Below are positions 63,815 through 64,000 of a stretch of 64,000 nt of DNA, piece by piece (positions within the stretch are counted from its first letter, which is position 1; each line of letters begins with the position of its first letter). Below the pieces are notes generated by a model. That model did not search any database. It was not told the DNA's origin and saw only the letters and a list, made by a program, of their open reading frames with translations. Origin of the DNA: Neurospora tetrasperma FGSC 2508 (lineage: Eukaryota; Ascomycota; Sordariomycetes; Sordariales; Sordariaceae); the NCBI RefSeq assembly GCF_000213175.1, contig NW_009799099.1, positions 3,048,029 through 3,112,028 of the forward strand, in the 5' to 3' direction. Made by a program: the position numbers and the translations under genes.

Positions 63815-64000
63815 GATGGCTCATAAAGTCTCCCAGAAGTCCTAGGCCTAAGCTCAGGGGAAGACGAAATGGCCGTTGGTCATGCGCCGGTGGATTGGCG
63901 ACGTGGGAAGATGGGGGGGTTCGGTAATCGGTATTAGTCTATCGAGCTGTAGGCGCGGGCCGGCAGGCCAAGGGAGGCAACCAAGGTAGGTGGCGTTGAG
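63815..64000. other. Vps54 upstream flank
   Basis: 186 bp of promoter sequence to the window edge; no element is recognised. Confidence 0.5.

Overview
The window is about 64 kb of gene-dense filamentous-ascomycete nuclear DNA, very probably from Neurospora or a close Sordariales relative. The evidence is short introns (about 50-120 bp) with GTAAGT-type donors and CTAAC/CTGAC branch sites, dispersed single tRNA genes, a Tom40 of 349 aa and a farnesyl diphosphate synthase of 347 aa (lengths I remember for N. crassa), and a GCN2 kinase of 1646 aa matching N. crassa CPC-3. I cannot separate the species from this sequence alone. No rRNA gene, centromeric or telomeric tract, CRISPR array, retroelement or virus-like fossil was recognised.

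Layout, left to right. 0-7 kb: GET4 (-), tRNA-Val(CAC) (-), a UBA/UIM protein that looks like a catalytically dead USP25/28-type deubiquitinase (-). 7-16 kb: the E2 enzyme Cdc34 (-) and the eIF2alpha kinase GCN2/CPC-3 (-). 17-25 kb: a Cut12-like spindle pole body protein (+), UreF (+), splicing factor Cwc2 (-), the GTPase DRG1/Rbg1 (+). 25-29 kb: a Spo12-like protein (-) and a peroxisomal acyl-CoA dehydrogenase (-). 28.3-32.1 kb: a gene-poor stretch holding a perfect 71-bp inverted repeat. 32-38 kb: a ubiquitin-specific protease ending in a CaaX box (+), an intron-containing tRNA-His(GTG) (-), Tom40 (-). 40-50 kb: 6-phosphofructo-2-kinase with a defective phosphatase half (+), a MAT2B/RmlD-like reductase (+), a large RA-PH protein (+). 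50-55 kb: farnesyl diphosphate synthase (-) and APC8/Cdc23 (+). 56-64 kb: a small secreted protein (+), a gene-poor stretch with a MITE-like element flanked by TA, and the GARP subunit Vps54 (-).

These are mostly unrelated housekeeping genes with no operon-like logic. Several touch ubiquitin (dead USP, Cdc34, CaaX USP, APC8), and the FPP synthase makes the lipid donor that a CaaX protein would need, but I take the co-location as chance.

The observations most worth following are: (1) the 71-bp perfect inverted repeat at 28645-28928, either a MITE or a hairpin-RNA locus; (2) a 351-bp TIR element at 58831-59181 with TA on both sides; (3) an in-frame 110-codon acidic extension beyond the APC8 stop, reachable by readthrough or by a 42-nt splice that removes the stop; (4) loss of catalytic boxes in the USP25/28-like protein; (5) a polybasic tail plus CaaX box on an otherwise intact USP; and (6) His to Ala in the RHG motif of the PFK-2 phosphatase domain. 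Exon coordinates were read by eye from splice consensus and frame agreement; every spliced model given closes in frame.
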